From positions 46,235 to 110,234 of the forward strand of contig NZ_JALKBC010000016.1 in NCBI RefSeq assembly GCF_023015865.1: a stretch of 64,000 nucleotides of DNA, read 5' to 3'. Under the pieces are notes generated by a model that saw nothing but the letters and a program-made list of their open reading frames with translations, ran no database searches and had not been told where the DNA came from. Shown here piece after piece: positions 1 to 8,832 of the stretch; the stretch's first letter is position 1; each line of letters begins with the position of its first letter. The translations under genes and the position numbers were made by a program. This stretch comes from Arenibacter sp. F26102. GTDB lineage: Bacteria; Bacteroidota; Bacteroidia; Flavobacteriales; Flavobacteriaceae.

Positions 1-1
1 G

Positions 2-1585
2 GATACCGAGAGTGCCATATCCATTCTAAGAGGAATAAAAGAGAAGTACGAGGCACACCACAAGGTGAGAATTAAGGACGAAGCCGTAATTGCTGCAGTA
101 GAATTATCGCAACGCTATATTACCAATAGGTTTTTGCCGGACAAGGCAATTGACCTAATGGACGAGGCCGCTTCCAAGCTTAGAATGGAAATTAATTCCA
201 AACCTGAAGAACTCGATGTTTTAGATCGTAAAATAATGCAGTTAGAGATTGAGATCGAAGCCATAAAGCGAGAGAACGACACCTCAAAACTAAAGGCCTT
301 GAACGTTGACCTTGCCAATTTAAAGGAGGATCGAAATGAAATCTTTGCCAAATGGGAAAGTGAAAAAACAGTAGTGGACGACATCCAAAAAACAAAGAAC
401 GACATTGAAAACTTTAAGTTGGAGGCCGAAAGGGCCGAACGCAATGGGGATTATGGAAAAGTTGCCGAGATTAGATACGGTAAAATAAAGGAAGCCCAGG
501 AACGGTTGGAAAAGCTTGAAAGCGAATTGGAAGAGCAACAACTTGGAGAAACTTTGATCAAAGAAGAGGTCACCAATGAAGACATAGCCGAAGTGGTAGC
601 CAAATGGACTGGTATCCCTGTTACCAAAATGCTCCAAAGTGAACGCGAAAAGCTGTTAAAATTGGAAGATGTCCTCCACAAAAGAGTAGTGGGCCAGGAA
701 GAAGCCATACAGGCGGTTTCCGATGCCATACGAAGAAGTAGGGCTGGTTTACAGGACAGCAAAAGACCCATTGGATCCTTCCTGTTCCTAGGAACTACCG
801 GGGTAGGAAAAACAGAATTGGCCAAAACATTGGCCGCCTATCTTTTTGACGACGAAAATGCCATGACTCGGATTGATATGAGTGAATATCAAGAACGACA
901 TGCCGTAAGTAGATTGGTAGGCGCGCCTCCAGGATACATAGGATATGACGAAGGCGGACAATTGACCGAAGCAGTACGAAGAAGACCGTATTCCGTAGTG
1001 CTACTTGATGAAATTGAAAAAGCGCATCCAGATACCTTTAATGTCTTATTACAGGTATTGGACGAAGGTAGATTAACGGACAATAAAGGCCGGGTCGCTG
1101 ATTTTAAGAACACCATAATTATCATGACAAGTAATATGGGAAGCCATATTATACAGGAAAAGTTTGAGAACAACAAGGACATCTATAGCGCCGCGGAAGC
1201 CGCAAGGGTGGAAGTGCTCGGGCTATTGCGCAAAACAATACGGCCGGAGTTCCTAAACCGTATAGACGACATTATCATGTTTACCCCTTTAAGTAAAAAA
1301 GATATAAGCAAGATAGTGGTCCTGCAGCTCGATCAGTTGAAAAAATTGGTTGGTAAGCAGAATATCACAATCGATGCTACAGACGAGGCCATTGCATATT
1401 TGGCGAATAAAGGTTACGACCCCCAATATGGAGCACGCCCCATAAAAAGGGTAATTCAGAGAGAGGTATTGAACAATATTTCCAAAGAGTTGTTAAGTGG
1501 TAAAATTCAACCAGGTGGGATTATCCTCATAGACTCCTTTGATGACCAGCTAGTATTTAGAAATGAAAATGAACTAGCCAAATAA
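2..1585 (+). CDS. clpB: ATP-dependent chaperone ClpB, C-terminal part (5' end outside window)
   Basis: ClpB is the AAA+ disaggregase that works with DnaK/DnaJ to pull proteins out of aggregates in the cytosol. The frame is open from the window edge, so the gene starts upstream; about 527 residues are visible against about 860 in the family. Visible in order: end of the first AAA+ domain (PDKAIDLMDEAAS), the long coiled-coil middle domain rich in Glu/Lys, the VxxWTGIPV linker, and the second AAA+ domain with Walker A GTTGVGKT (about nt 791-814), the pore loop GYIGYDEGG, Walker B VVLLDEIEKA, sensor 1 (IIMTSN) and the GARPIKR sensor-2 segment. The middle domain separates it from ClpA/ClpC. It ends just before a strong terminator. 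Confidence 0.96.
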   Translation, partial: DTESAISILRGIKEKYEAHHKVRIKDEAVIAAVELSQRYITNRFLPDKAIDLMDEAASKLRMEINSKPEELDVLDRKIMQLEIEIEAIKRENDTSKLKALNVDLANLKEDRNEIFAKWESEKTVVDDIQKTKNDIENFKLEAERAERNGDYGKVAEIRYGKIKEAQERLEKLESELEEQQLGETLIKEEVTNEDIAEVVAKWTGIPVTKMLQSEREKLLKLEDVLHKRVVGQEEAIQAVSDAIRRSRAGLQDSKRPIGSFLFLGTTGVGKTELAKTLAAYLFDDENAMTRIDMSEYQERHAVSRLVGAPPGYIGYDEGGQLTEAVRRRPYSVVLLDEIEKAHPDTFNVLLQVLDEGRLTDNKGRVADFKNTIIIMTSNMGSHIIQEKFENNKDIYSAAEAARVEVLGLLRKTIRPEFLNRIDDIIMFTPLSKKDISKIVVLQLDQLKKLVGKQNITIDATDEAIAYLANKGYDPQYGARPIKRVIQREVLNNISKELLSGKIQPGGIILIDSFDDQLVFRNENELAK

Positions 1586-1603
1586 ATTAATCATTTACAA
1601 TAG

Positions 1604-1639
1604 AAGGGCATCCAATTCATAATTGGATGCCCTTTTTTT
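1604..1639 (+). terminator. Rho-independent terminator of clpB
   Basis: A perfect 14-bp stem (AAGGGCATCCAATT at 1604-1617, complement at 1621-1634) with a CAT loop is followed by a run of T to 1639. It lies 19 nt after the clpB stop. Confidence 0.93.
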
Positions 1640-1698
1640 ATTAACAATAAATACCATGCAGTATAATATTTTTTATATTAGCATAAAACTGTAAGGAC

Positions 1699-2295
1699 AT
1701 GTCTACAAAAGCTGAAAGAACCACTGCCTATATCATTGAAACTGTTGCGCCAATTTTTAACAAACTTGGATATGTGGGAACTAGCATGAGCGACCTTACA
1801 GAAGCTACCGGACTTACCAAAGGGGCGATTTACGGGAATTTCGAAAATAAGGATTCCTTGGCACTTGCCGCATTCGAATACAATAGCAAGAAACTTTTAT
1901 CTGAAATTGATGAAAAATTAAATTCGAGTGGAACTTCCCTTCAGAAGCTTTTTGTACTTACCAATTTCTATCGGCACTACGACACCTTCGTAGAGGAATT
2001 GGGTGGCTGCCCAATCTTAAATATTGGTGTTGACGCCAATCACAATAATTCACAGTTACTGGCCGCAACTAGGGAAACGATAAAAACTATTGAAGGAAAA
2101 ATTGCCTTGGTTTTGGAAAATGGGCTAAACAACAATGAACTAAGGTTACCGGTAACCCCCCTTCAATTTTCCAAACAACTATTTACAATGATACAAGGCG
2201 CAGTTGCCATGGCAACTATTACAGGTGATAGAAAATACCTGATCAACACTATAGCCTACTTGGACCAATTAATTGTACGCGAGATAAAAAAGTAA
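1699..2295 (+). CDS. TetR/AcrR family transcriptional regulator
   Basis: A 198-residue protein of the usual TetR length. The N-terminal helix-turn-helix is clear: residues about 8-55 contain the family pattern TSMSDLTEATGLTKGAIYGNFENKDSLA. The C-terminal ligand-binding half is less conserved and resembles the LmrA/YxaF-type regulators of efflux or stress genes. The operator and ligand cannot be read from the sequence. No target gene is divergently adjacent; the next gene is convergent with only 7 nt between stops. The start at ATG 1699 gives a full HTH domain. Confidence 0.88.
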   Translation: MSTKAERTTAYIIETVAPIFNKLGYVGTSMSDLTEATGLTKGAIYGNFENKDSLALAAFEYNSKKLLSEIDEKLNSSGTSLQKLFVLTNFYRHYDTFVEELGGCPILNIGVDANHNNSQLLAATRETIKTIEGKIALVLENGLNNNELRLPVTPLQFSKQLFTMIQGAVAMATITGDRKYLINTIAYLDQLIVREIKK

Positions 2296-2302
2296 CCAAG
2301 TA

Positions 2303-3913
2303 CTACTCCCCTATCACCCTGAAAATCCAGGTTTTTTCGGCATACTTGCCATTGAAGTCATTATCCCTCGCCGCTTCCGCATCACTTAGAGTATCAAACC
2401 TTTCCAAATACACATAGTCCCATTTGGTCTTCGCTAGGTAGAAAAACTTGGCATCAATACCTTTCTTCTTAAGATTTTGAATAAAGATATCACGGTATCT
2501 GCTTGTACCGTAAACATTGCCAATAAGATAAAAACCGGCTTTCTGACCCTCAATTTTGTCTACTTCCTCATAATGTCCTTGAGTCACAGACTTGCCCGCC
2601 TTCTTCCTAGCTGCAATCCTATCCAGATCTTCCTGAATTTTCTTAGCTAAGGCAAGCTCCATATTTTTCACGGAATCCAATCGTTGCTCCTCCTTCACCT
2701 GAATAGCCTTGGCCATAGCCTCAGCCTCCTGCTTTTCCTTTAATTTTTTAGCCTCGGCCATTTCCTGGGCCAGCCTTAATTCTTCAGCCAAAGCTTTCTT
2801 TTTCTTGCCCCTAACCCGTTTTTGTTTTTTGGATTTTTTATTCGCATTTTTCTCAGCTAAAGCCTCTGCTTTGGTGAGCTCTTCCTTCAATTTTAAATCC
2901 TCCGCTTTCTGATTTTCGTCTTCTTTCAGTAGATTTTCTTCCTCCAATTTCATCAAGGCTTCCTCGTCTTCATCCACCTCAAGACCTACTCCCTTTTTAG
3001 GGTCATCGGGACTGCCCCATGTATAAGCTGCTATTAGTTCAAAACTTGGGTCTTGATTCTTGATCTCAGCGTCCGTGCCGTATTCTATTAAGGCACCCAA
3101 TGATAAATGCTTAAAAAATCTACCACCCAATCCACCGGATATACCATAAAAACTATTATAACCACCTTGAACCCAAAATTTATTGGACGATAACAAGGCA
3201 TTTAGACCCACCTGGGTATCGCCATAAGGTACCGACTTCACATATAATAGAGGTCGTAGATAAGCATTATCCACACCACTGAAAAGTGTTAAGGGAAACT
3301 GATAATCTACCATACCCAAGTAGATTTTTTCATCAGATTCTGAATAACTATTATTAGTGGAAAAATCATAATCAAAAATATTTTCGGCAGTAAAACCTAC
3401 ACTAAAACCATCCACTGAAAACCTAACTCCGGGCGCAAACTGCATAATAAAGGCATTGGATACTTCCAATTGCGGTAGTAAAATATCTGGATCCGGTGTA
3501 TAGCGGTCATCGGCAATTTCACTACTGAAACCAAATACATTCAACCCCACAGACAATTGCATATTATTGTCGAAATTAAAGGCATATGCATAATTAAGCA
3601 CTGCGCCGGTATTTAAAAACACGCCCGTATTATTCTGGATAAAACCAGCACCTATAGACGATTGCTCGTTTATTTTTCCTGAATAATTTAAAAAAATAGA
3701 AGTTGGATCAGCATCTATGGTTTGCCACTGATATCTGGACCACCACGCAATAGACTGCGGATTATTCCTGTCCAGAGAAAAAACGGGATTAAATAAACTG
3801 GAATTGAATTCAGTTAAATTATGCTGCCTAAGATCGGTAGGAACTGCAACCTCTTGGGCGTGCGAAACAAATATCGCAAACAAAACAGCATAAATAGCGT
3901 ACTTTTTATCCAT
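2303..3913 (-). CDS. PorP/SprF-family outer-membrane protein with coiled-coil linker and SPOR-like C-terminus
   Basis: Residues about 1-20 form a signal peptide ending SHAQ. Residues about 22-300 match the PorP/SprF family of beta-barrel proteins linked to type IX secretion in Bacteroidota (RQHNLTEFNSSLFNPV near the N-terminus, repeated aromatic beta strands). Unlike the usual protein of about 300 residues, this one continues for some 235 more: a highly charged Lys/Glu/Ala region (about 310-445) likely to be helical, then a compact 80-residue C-terminal domain (starting AGFYLIGNVYG) with the alternating pattern of a SPOR-like peptidoglycan-binding fold. I take ATG 3913; a TTG two codons upstream is the only alternative. 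Inference: the tail reaches into the periplasm and anchors the barrel to the cell wall. Confidence 0.82.
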   Translation of the reverse strand: MDKKYAIYAVLFAIFVSHAQEVAVPTDLRQHNLTEFNSSLFNPVFSLDRNNPQSIAWWSRYQWQTIDADPTSIFLNYSGKINEQSSIGAGFIQNNTGVFLNTGAVLNYAYAFNFDNNMQLSVGLNVFGFSSEIADDRYTPDPDILLPQLEVSNAFIMQFAPGVRFSVDGFSVGFTAENIFDYDFSTNNSYSESDEKIYLGMVDYQFPLTLFSGVDNAYLRPLLYVKSVPYGDTQVGLNALLSSNKFWVQGGYNSFYGISGGLGGRFFKHLSLGALIEYGTDAEIKNQDPSFELIAAYTWGSPDDPKKGVGLEVDEDEEALMKLEEENLLKEDENQKAEDLKLKEELTKAEALAEKNANKKSKKQKRVRGKKKKALAEELRLAQEMAEAKKLKEKQEAEAMAKAIQVKEEQRLDSVKNMELALAKKIQEDLDRIAARKKAGKSVTQGHYEEVDKIEGQKAGFYLIGNVYGTSRYRDIFIQNLKKKGIDAKFFYLAKTKWDYVYLERFDTLSDAEAARDNDFNGKYAEKTWIFRVIGE

Positions 3914-4009
3914 ATACAAAAGAACAAAAATCTGCGGGCTCTACATACTTTTTTAATGTAATTTTAGTTACATTACTAGAATAATCATTTACCAAAAATA
4001 GAATTGACC

Positions 4010-4540
4010 ATGAAAAATATAAAACTGCTATTAATTCTAGCATTAACTATTGGGAATACGGCCTGTAAGGACGAACCAAAGTTACCCTTGGAAAATGCAG
4101 AAGATTATATTTCCTCCTTTTATTTCATAAGACATGCCGAAAAAGATCGTAGCGATCCGGAAAATATAGATCCAGAATTGAATCAAGATGGATTGGGACG
4201 GGCCATCCGTTGGGCAGAGGTATTTGACCCTGTAGCGCTCGATGCCATTTATATCACGGATTTTGAAAGAACCGCAATGACTGCCGCACCTACCTCCATA
4301 AAGAAAGAAATTACCCCAAAATATTATGACCCGAAAGCGATTATCATAGAAGAATTTAAAAAAGAGAACCTAGGCAAAGACGTACTTATCGTTGGTCACA
4401 GCAATACCACTCCGGAATTTGTAAATCTTATGTTGGGAGAAGAAAAATATGAACACATGGATGATTATGACAACAGTAGTCTTTTTATTGTGCGGATCAT
4501 AAATGGAAAAGCTACCGACATTAGATTAAAAATGGATTAA
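4010..4540 (+). CDS. Histidine phosphatase superfamily lipoprotein (SixA-like)
   Basis: A short lipoprotein signal peptide ends at a lipobox Cys (NTACKDE), so the protein is probably anchored in the membrane facing the periplasm. The mature part has the phosphohistidine-phosphatase signature FIRHAEK, with the catalytic RH pair, and the second His in VLIVGHSN. It is short, like SixA, and lacks the insert of the acid phosphatases. The substrate is unknown. ATG 4010 is preferred to the TTG two codons upstream because it begins a normal signal peptide. Its stop codon overlaps the stop of the convergent gene in the shared TTAA at 4537-4540. Confidence 0.85.
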   Translation: MKNIKLLLILALTIGNTACKDEPKLPLENAEDYISSFYFIRHAEKDRSDPENIDPELNQDGLGRAIRWAEVFDPVALDAIYITDFERTAMTAAPTSIKKEITPKYYDPKAIIIEEFKKENLGKDVLIVGHSNTTPEFVNLMLGEEKYEHMDDYDNSSLFIVRIINGKATDIRLKMD

Positions 4541-5283
4541 TCGGACGCCACCACAGAGATATCCTTCAACTCTATTTTTGACAATAGTTTTAATTGACCT
4601 CGTCCATAAAGACTATCAACCTCATATATTGTAGCAACTTCCGGGGAAGCTTCAAAGTTCTCATAATCAACAAAACGGATACCCTTTATATAGCGCTCAT
4701 TGTAAGCCGATCTAAAACGGATTCCACCGCCATCCACATGAAATTCATAAGCCAGGTAATCGGGCTTAAAGGTCACCTTGTTAAACCAATACAAATAAAC
4801 ATCATCATAGTCATCCCCTCCACCTTTCTGATCAAAGGTGACCTTTAGCTTATAGTACTCCTTGCCGTTTAAGGTAACTTCCCCCAACAACTTCTTGTTG
4901 ACTGCGGGATCATTCAATCCATATGGTAAGTTTGCAAAATAATGTACCGAGTTCACCGAGTTTGCGTACACATTGGCTATCGAATCCTTTAATGGCACCA
5001 AACTATCATTAATGAAACGCTTTAATCCATGGGTACTTTTAACATCCAACACCGTTAAAGAATCCGTGAGCTTAATACGCTTTAGGATTCTACTACCCCC
5101 ATTCCATTCAGAAGCATAGTGAAAATCCCGGAATTTATAAGAAATATCACTAGTTTCATACAATTCCCCGCCACTCGCCAAAATTGACCTATCAACTATA
5201 TCCTGGGCAGTAATAGCGGTTCCCATTTTTTCCTTACACGAAATAATTAATAAAATCAAAACCAAAGGGTATACTATTCTCAT
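4537..5283 (-). CDS. Conserved lipoprotein, DUF6503-like
   Basis: About 248 residues. The start at ATG 5283 gives a lipoprotein signal (MRIVYPLVLILLIISCKEK) with the acceptor Cys near residue 15; 21 further upstream codons lack signal-peptide character. The body (AQDIVDRSILASGG... YKFRDFHY... then beta-rich segments ending in a YLYWFNKVTFKPDYLAYEF stretch) resembles lipoprotein-localisation-type folds and the uncharacterised DUF6503 family of Bacteroidota. No function can be given. It is convergent with and overlaps the histidine-phosphatase gene by 4 nt. Confidence 0.7.
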   Translation of the reverse strand: MRIVYPLVLILLIISCKEKMGTAITAQDIVDRSILASGGELYETSDISYKFRDFHYASEWNGGSRILKRIKLTDSLTVLDVKSTHGLKRFINDSLVPLKDSIANVYANSVNSVHYFANLPYGLNDPAVNKKLLGEVTLNGKEYYKLKVTFDQKGGGDDYDDVYLYWFNKVTFKPDYLAYEFHVDGGGIRFRSAYNERYIKGIRFVDYENFEASPEVATIYEVDSLYGRGQLKLLSKIELKDISVVASD

Positions 5284-5382
5284 CTCTATAATTTTAAGAT
5301 TAATCGTAAAGAGGTCCCATTCATTACAAAAAAAACAAACATACATGCGATCACAAACGCAAAATCTCTAAGTAAGCCCTAA

Positions 5383-5412
5383 TTGCCAATCGGATAATTG
5401 TTGCTATTTTTG
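5383..5412 (+). promoter_or_regulatory. Bacteroidota-type promoter of smpB
   Basis: TTG (5383-5385), 19-nt spacer, TATTTTTG (5405-5412) fits the TTTG/TAnnTTTG consensus used by the primary sigma factor of Bacteroidota. The start codon at 5421 is only 8 nt after the -7 element, so the mRNA should have almost no leader. Confidence 0.6.
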
Positions 5413-5420
5413 TCAAACAT

Positions 5421-5882
5421 ATGCAGAAAAAAATAAATATAAAAAACAAAAGGGCTAGGTTCGATTACGAACTGTTGGACACGTATACCGCGGGCATAGT
5501 TTTATCCGGTACCGAAATTAAATCGATTCGGGAGAGTAAGGCTTCCATCTCGGAAAGTTTTTGTGAATTTAATGACCGAGGCGAATTATTTGTCATTAAC
5601 ATGCAGGTAGATGAATATTCTCACGGAACCCATTTTAACCATATGCCGAAAGCCGAGCGAAAACTTTTATTGAACCGTGGTGAGCTTAAAAAACTGGAAA
5701 AAGAAGTAAAGAATTCGGGCCTAACCATAATCCCTCTAAACCTTTTCCTAAATGACAGGGGTTTGGCAAAAATAAACATTGCATTGGCAAAGGGTAAAAA
5801 ACTGTATGATAAACGCGAAAGCATCAAAGACCGTGACAACAAGAAAAACCTGGACAGAATTAAAAAAAGTTTTAATAATTAG
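5421..5882 (+). CDS. smpB: SsrA-binding protein SmpB
   Basis: SmpB binds tmRNA and carries it to stalled ribosomes for trans-translation. The 153-residue length is normal. Typical features are visible: [26 protein letters not shown] near the N-terminus, the HGTHFNHMP tmRNA-binding segment, the GLTIIPL strand, and the basic C-terminal tail [19 protein letters not shown] that enters the decoding centre. The partner gene ssrA is not in this window. The gene stands alone, with its own promoter and a possibly leaderless start. Confidence 0.97.
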   Translation: MQKKINIKNKRARFDYELLDTYTAGIVLSGTEIKSIRESKASISESFCEFNDRGELFVINMQVDEYSHGTHFNHMPKAERKLLLNRGELKKLEKEVKNSGLTIIPLNLFLNDRGLAKINIALAKGKKLYDKRESIKDRDNKKNLDRIKKSFNN

Positions 5883-5890
5883 TGAATTAA

Positions 5891-6532
5891 CTAATTTTTA
5901 TCCTCCAACAAAGGCACAAATCTAAAAGACCCTAATTCCTTTTTCTCAAATTCCTTGGCTGACTTCCTTACAAATAAAGTCATTATTTGCTCATCCAACC
6001 CCACAGGTATCACCAACCTGCCACCAACCTTAAGTTGCGCCAACAAAGGATTAGGCACAAATGGAGCCCCGGCAGTTACTATGATACTATCAAAGGGAGC
6101 CTCTTCTGGCAACCCCTTATAACCATCCCCAAAAATTACTTTCTTGGGCCTGTACCCCATTTTTTTAAAAAAGAGATTCGTCTTTTTAAAAAGCTCCAAT
6201 TGGCGCTCAATGGTATATACTTTGGCCATAAGTTTTAATAAAACCGCGGTTTGGTACCCACTACCCGTCCCTATTTCCAAGATTTTATGATTTGGCTTTA
6301 CCTGCAAAAGTTCTGACTGGAAGGCCACTGTATAAGGCTGGGAGATAGTTTGTTCCGCTCCAATTGGAAAAGCTTTATCCTGGTAAGCGTGGTCTTCAAA
6401 ACTACTATCCAAAAACAGGTGTCTTGGCACAGAGCGGATGGCATTTAGGACGGCATTATCGGCAATTCCCTTTTCTGCAAGAATGTCCGCCAATTTGTTG
6501 CGCATTCCGCGATGTTTTAATGTATCTTTCAA
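5891..6532 (-). CDS. pcm: Protein-L-isoaspartate O-methyltransferase
   Basis: This enzyme methylates isoaspartyl residues in damaged proteins with SAM as donor, starting their repair. The 213-residue protein shows the Pcm landmarks: FPIGAEQTISQPYTVA substrate loop, the SAM-binding motif LEIGTGSGYQTAVL (about residues 84-97), the acidic motif VYTIER, and GGRLVIPVG near the C-terminus. The start codon read here is TTG at 6532; it gives the N-terminus MKDTLKHRGMRNKL, while the first ATG (6505) would drop nine residues. The gene is convergent with smpB, 8 nt apart. Confidence 0.94.
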   Translation of the reverse strand: MKDTLKHRGMRNKLADILAEKGIADNAVLNAIRSVPRHLFLDSSFEDHAYQDKAFPIGAEQTISQPYTVAFQSELLQVKPNHKILEIGTGSGYQTAVLLKLMAKVYTIERQLELFKKTNLFFKKMGYRPKKVIFGDGYKGLPEEAPFDSIIVTAGAPFVPNPLLAQLKVGGRLVIPVGLDEQIMTLFVRKSAKEFEKKELGSFRFVPLLEDKN

Positions 6533-6789
6533 TTGATTGGTTTTGGTCTGTAAAGTTAAAAAAACGAAAAACTTAAAATGGAAAAATTGGATAAATTACA
6601 TACTGCAATCTAACTTATTCTACTATCTGCAGGTAATTTAAAACCAGATTTATTTTTAATTTTCCAAACCACAGCTCCAATGACCCTGAATAATTTTTAT
6701 CAATTTCCTTTAAAATATAGGATCACATAAAAGAAGGTGTATAAATCCTAACTTTTATTTTTTAAGCCCCTAAACTTGCAAACTATCCT

Positions 6790-6797
6790 TATTTTTG
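6790..6797 (+). promoter_or_regulatory. -7 element TATTTTTG upstream of the Gfo/Idh/MocA gene
   Basis: TATTTTTG matches TAnnTTTG 16 nt before the start codon. I see no good TTTG at the matching -33 distance. The rest of the 281-nt gap 6533-6813 shows nothing else that I recognise. Confidence 0.4.
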
Positions 6798-6813
6798 AAG
6801 AAAATAAATAAAT

Positions 6814-7782
6814 ATGCTTAATGTTGGCGTCCTCGGAGCAGGACATTTAGGGAAAATTCATCTTAGATTACTCAATGAGTCCGAAAAATACAATTTAGTA
6901 GGTTTCTACGATCCAGATGTTATCAATGGCAAAAAAGTGGAAGCGGAATTCGGATATACTTTTTACGAAAACATCAATAAACTAATAGATGCCGTTGATG
7001 TCATTGACATTGTTACCCCTACCCTTTCCCACTTTGATTGCGCCAAAAAGGCTATGGAAAAAGGGAAACATGTTTTCATTGAGAAACCTATCACCAATAC
7101 CATAGAAGAAGCTGACGAATTGTTACTGTTGGAGAAAAAATATCAGGTAAAAGGACAGGTCGGCCATGTGGAAAGATTTAATCCAGCTTTTATGGCGGTA
7201 AAGGAGAACATTAATAACCCTATGTTCATTGAAACCCATAGGTTGGCAGAATTTAACCCAAGAGGCACAGATGTACCAGTGGTTTTGGATCTAATGATCC
7301 ATGATATCGACGCCATACTCAGTGTGGTAAAGTCCGATGTTAAACAAATTAACGCCAGTGGCGTATCGGTCATCAGTAATTCCCCGGATATTGCAAATGC
7401 CAGAATCGAATTTGAGAATGGTTGTGTAGCCAACCTTACGGCAAGTAGAATTTCCTTGAAAAACATGCGTAAGTCCCGTTTTTTCCAAAAGGACGCATAT
7501 ATCGCCGTGAATTTTCTGGAGAAAAAAGTGGAAGTGGTCAAAATGAAGGACGCCCCTGAAAAACCTGGAGATTTTGATATGATCTTGCAGAATGCCGAAG
7601 GTGTAAAAAAACAGATTTATTTTGAAAACCCCGACATAGCTTCAAACAATGCCATTCTTGACGAACTGGAAACCTTTGCCGATGCAATAAACCAAAATAC
7701 CGTCCCCGTGGTAACCCTGGAACAAGGTACCCGCGCATTAAGGGTTGCCTTGGAAGTCATTAAATCCTTTCAAAAGAAATAG
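6814..7782 (+). CDS. Gfo/Idh/MocA family NAD(P)-dependent oxidoreductase
   Basis: 322 residues. The N-terminal Rossmann fold has the dinucleotide motif GVLGAGHLGKIH (residues 5-16). The family EKP motif with its conserved Lys occurs in HVFIEKPITNT (about residues 88-98). The C-terminal half has DLMIHDIDAILSV, with the His/Asp pair usual for substrate binding. The family acts on sugars, inositols or biliverdin; the substrate here cannot be read. The next gene, 78 nt downstream, is a 3-hydroxyacyl-CoA dehydrogenase on the same strand, so they may be co-transcribed. Confidence 0.9.
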   Translation: MLNVGVLGAGHLGKIHLRLLNESEKYNLVGFYDPDVINGKKVEAEFGYTFYENINKLIDAVDVIDIVTPTLSHFDCAKKAMEKGKHVFIEKPITNTIEEADELLLLEKKYQVKGQVGHVERFNPAFMAVKENINNPMFIETHRLAEFNPRGTDVPVVLDLMIHDIDAILSVVKSDVKQINASGVSVISNSPDIANARIEFENGCVANLTASRISLKNMRKSRFFQKDAYIAVNFLEKKVEVVKMKDAPEKPGDFDMILQNAEGVKKQIYFENPDIASNNAILDELETFADAINQNTVPVVTLEQGTRALRVALEVIKSFQKK

Positions 7783-7860
7783 AAGCAAAGTTTAATTGTT
7801 ATAAAACAAGGAGCGCAAGTAAGCAATAAGGGATAAAATCCTAGGTAAACACACACACCA

Positions 7861-8748
7861 ATGAAAAACATAGCAGTCATAGGAGCCGGAACAATGGGCA
7901 ATGGTATTGCCCATGTATTTGCCCAAAATGGATACAAAACCAACCTTATAGATATCTCCCAGGATTCTTTGGACAAAGGCTTGGCCACCATAGGCAAAAA
8001 CCTGGACAGAATGGTAGCCAAGGGGCTTATCACCGAGAATGACAAGAAAGCGACCTTGGAATTCATAACTCCCTATACCAACCTAGCTGATGGGGTCAAA
8101 AAAGCCGACCTGGTAATAGAGGCCGCCACAGAAAACACGGCCCTAAAGCTTAAAATTTTCAAAGAATTGGATACCATCTGCGAATCGGGCATTATTTTGG
8201 CAACCAACACCTCTTCCATTTCCATAACACAGATAGCAGCTGCCACCAATAGGGCCGATAAGGTAATAGGAATGCATTTTATGAATCCCGTACCCATAAT
8301 GCAATTGGTAGAAATTATACGAGGTTACAGCACCTCTGATGAGGTGACAAAAATTATAATGGACCTTTCCCTGAACCTTGGAAAAACCCCTACAGAAGTT
8401 AATGACTATCCTGGTTTTGTAGCCAATCGCATATTAATGCCAATGATAAATGAAGCCATAGAAACCCTGTACAATAAGGTTGCCGGAGTTGCTGAAATAG
8501 ATACGGTCATGAAATTGGGTATGGCACACCCAATGGGTCCCTTACAACTGGCAGATTTTATTGGTTTGGATGTTTGCCTGTCCATCCTAAATGTAATGTA
8601 TGACGGATTTAAAAATCCTAAATATGCTCCTTGCCCCTTATTGGTGAATATGGTAACGGCAGGAAAATTAGGTGTTAAATCCGGAGAAGGATTTTATGAT
8701 TATTCCCAATCCCGAAAAGCCGAAACGGTTTCAAAACAGTTTAACTAG
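7861..8748 (+). CDS. 3-hydroxybutyryl-CoA dehydrogenase (3-hydroxyacyl-CoA dehydrogenase family)
   Basis: This enzyme oxidises (or reduces) the 3-hydroxy group of short-chain acyl-CoA with NAD(P). The 295-residue protein has the N-terminal GAGTMGNGIAHVFAQNG nucleotide motif, the catalytic His in IGMHFMNPVP, and the downstream NDYPGFVANRILMPMINEA signature, followed by the GPLQLADFIGLD segment of the C-terminal dimerisation domain. It is the short, single-function form (Hbd/PaaH-like), without an enoyl-CoA hydratase domain. It acts in beta-oxidation or butyrate-type metabolism. Confidence 0.94.
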   Translation: MKNIAVIGAGTMGNGIAHVFAQNGYKTNLIDISQDSLDKGLATIGKNLDRMVAKGLITENDKKATLEFITPYTNLADGVKKADLVIEAATENTALKLKIFKELDTICESGIILATNTSSISITQIAAATNRADKVIGMHFMNPVPIMQLVEIIRGYSTSDEVTKIIMDLSLNLGKTPTEVNDYPGFVANRILMPMINEAIETLYNKVAGVAEIDTVMKLGMAHPMGPLQLADFIGLDVCLSILNVMYDGFKNPKYAPCPLLVNMVTAGKLGVKSGEGFYDYSQSRKAETVSKQFN

Positions 8749-8832
8749 CAGTTAATTGAGCCCCTATATTTAAATTATAAGTTTTACCGCTTAAAATGCC
8801 ATACTAAAGGTTTAAGCCAAAAAAATAAGTGA

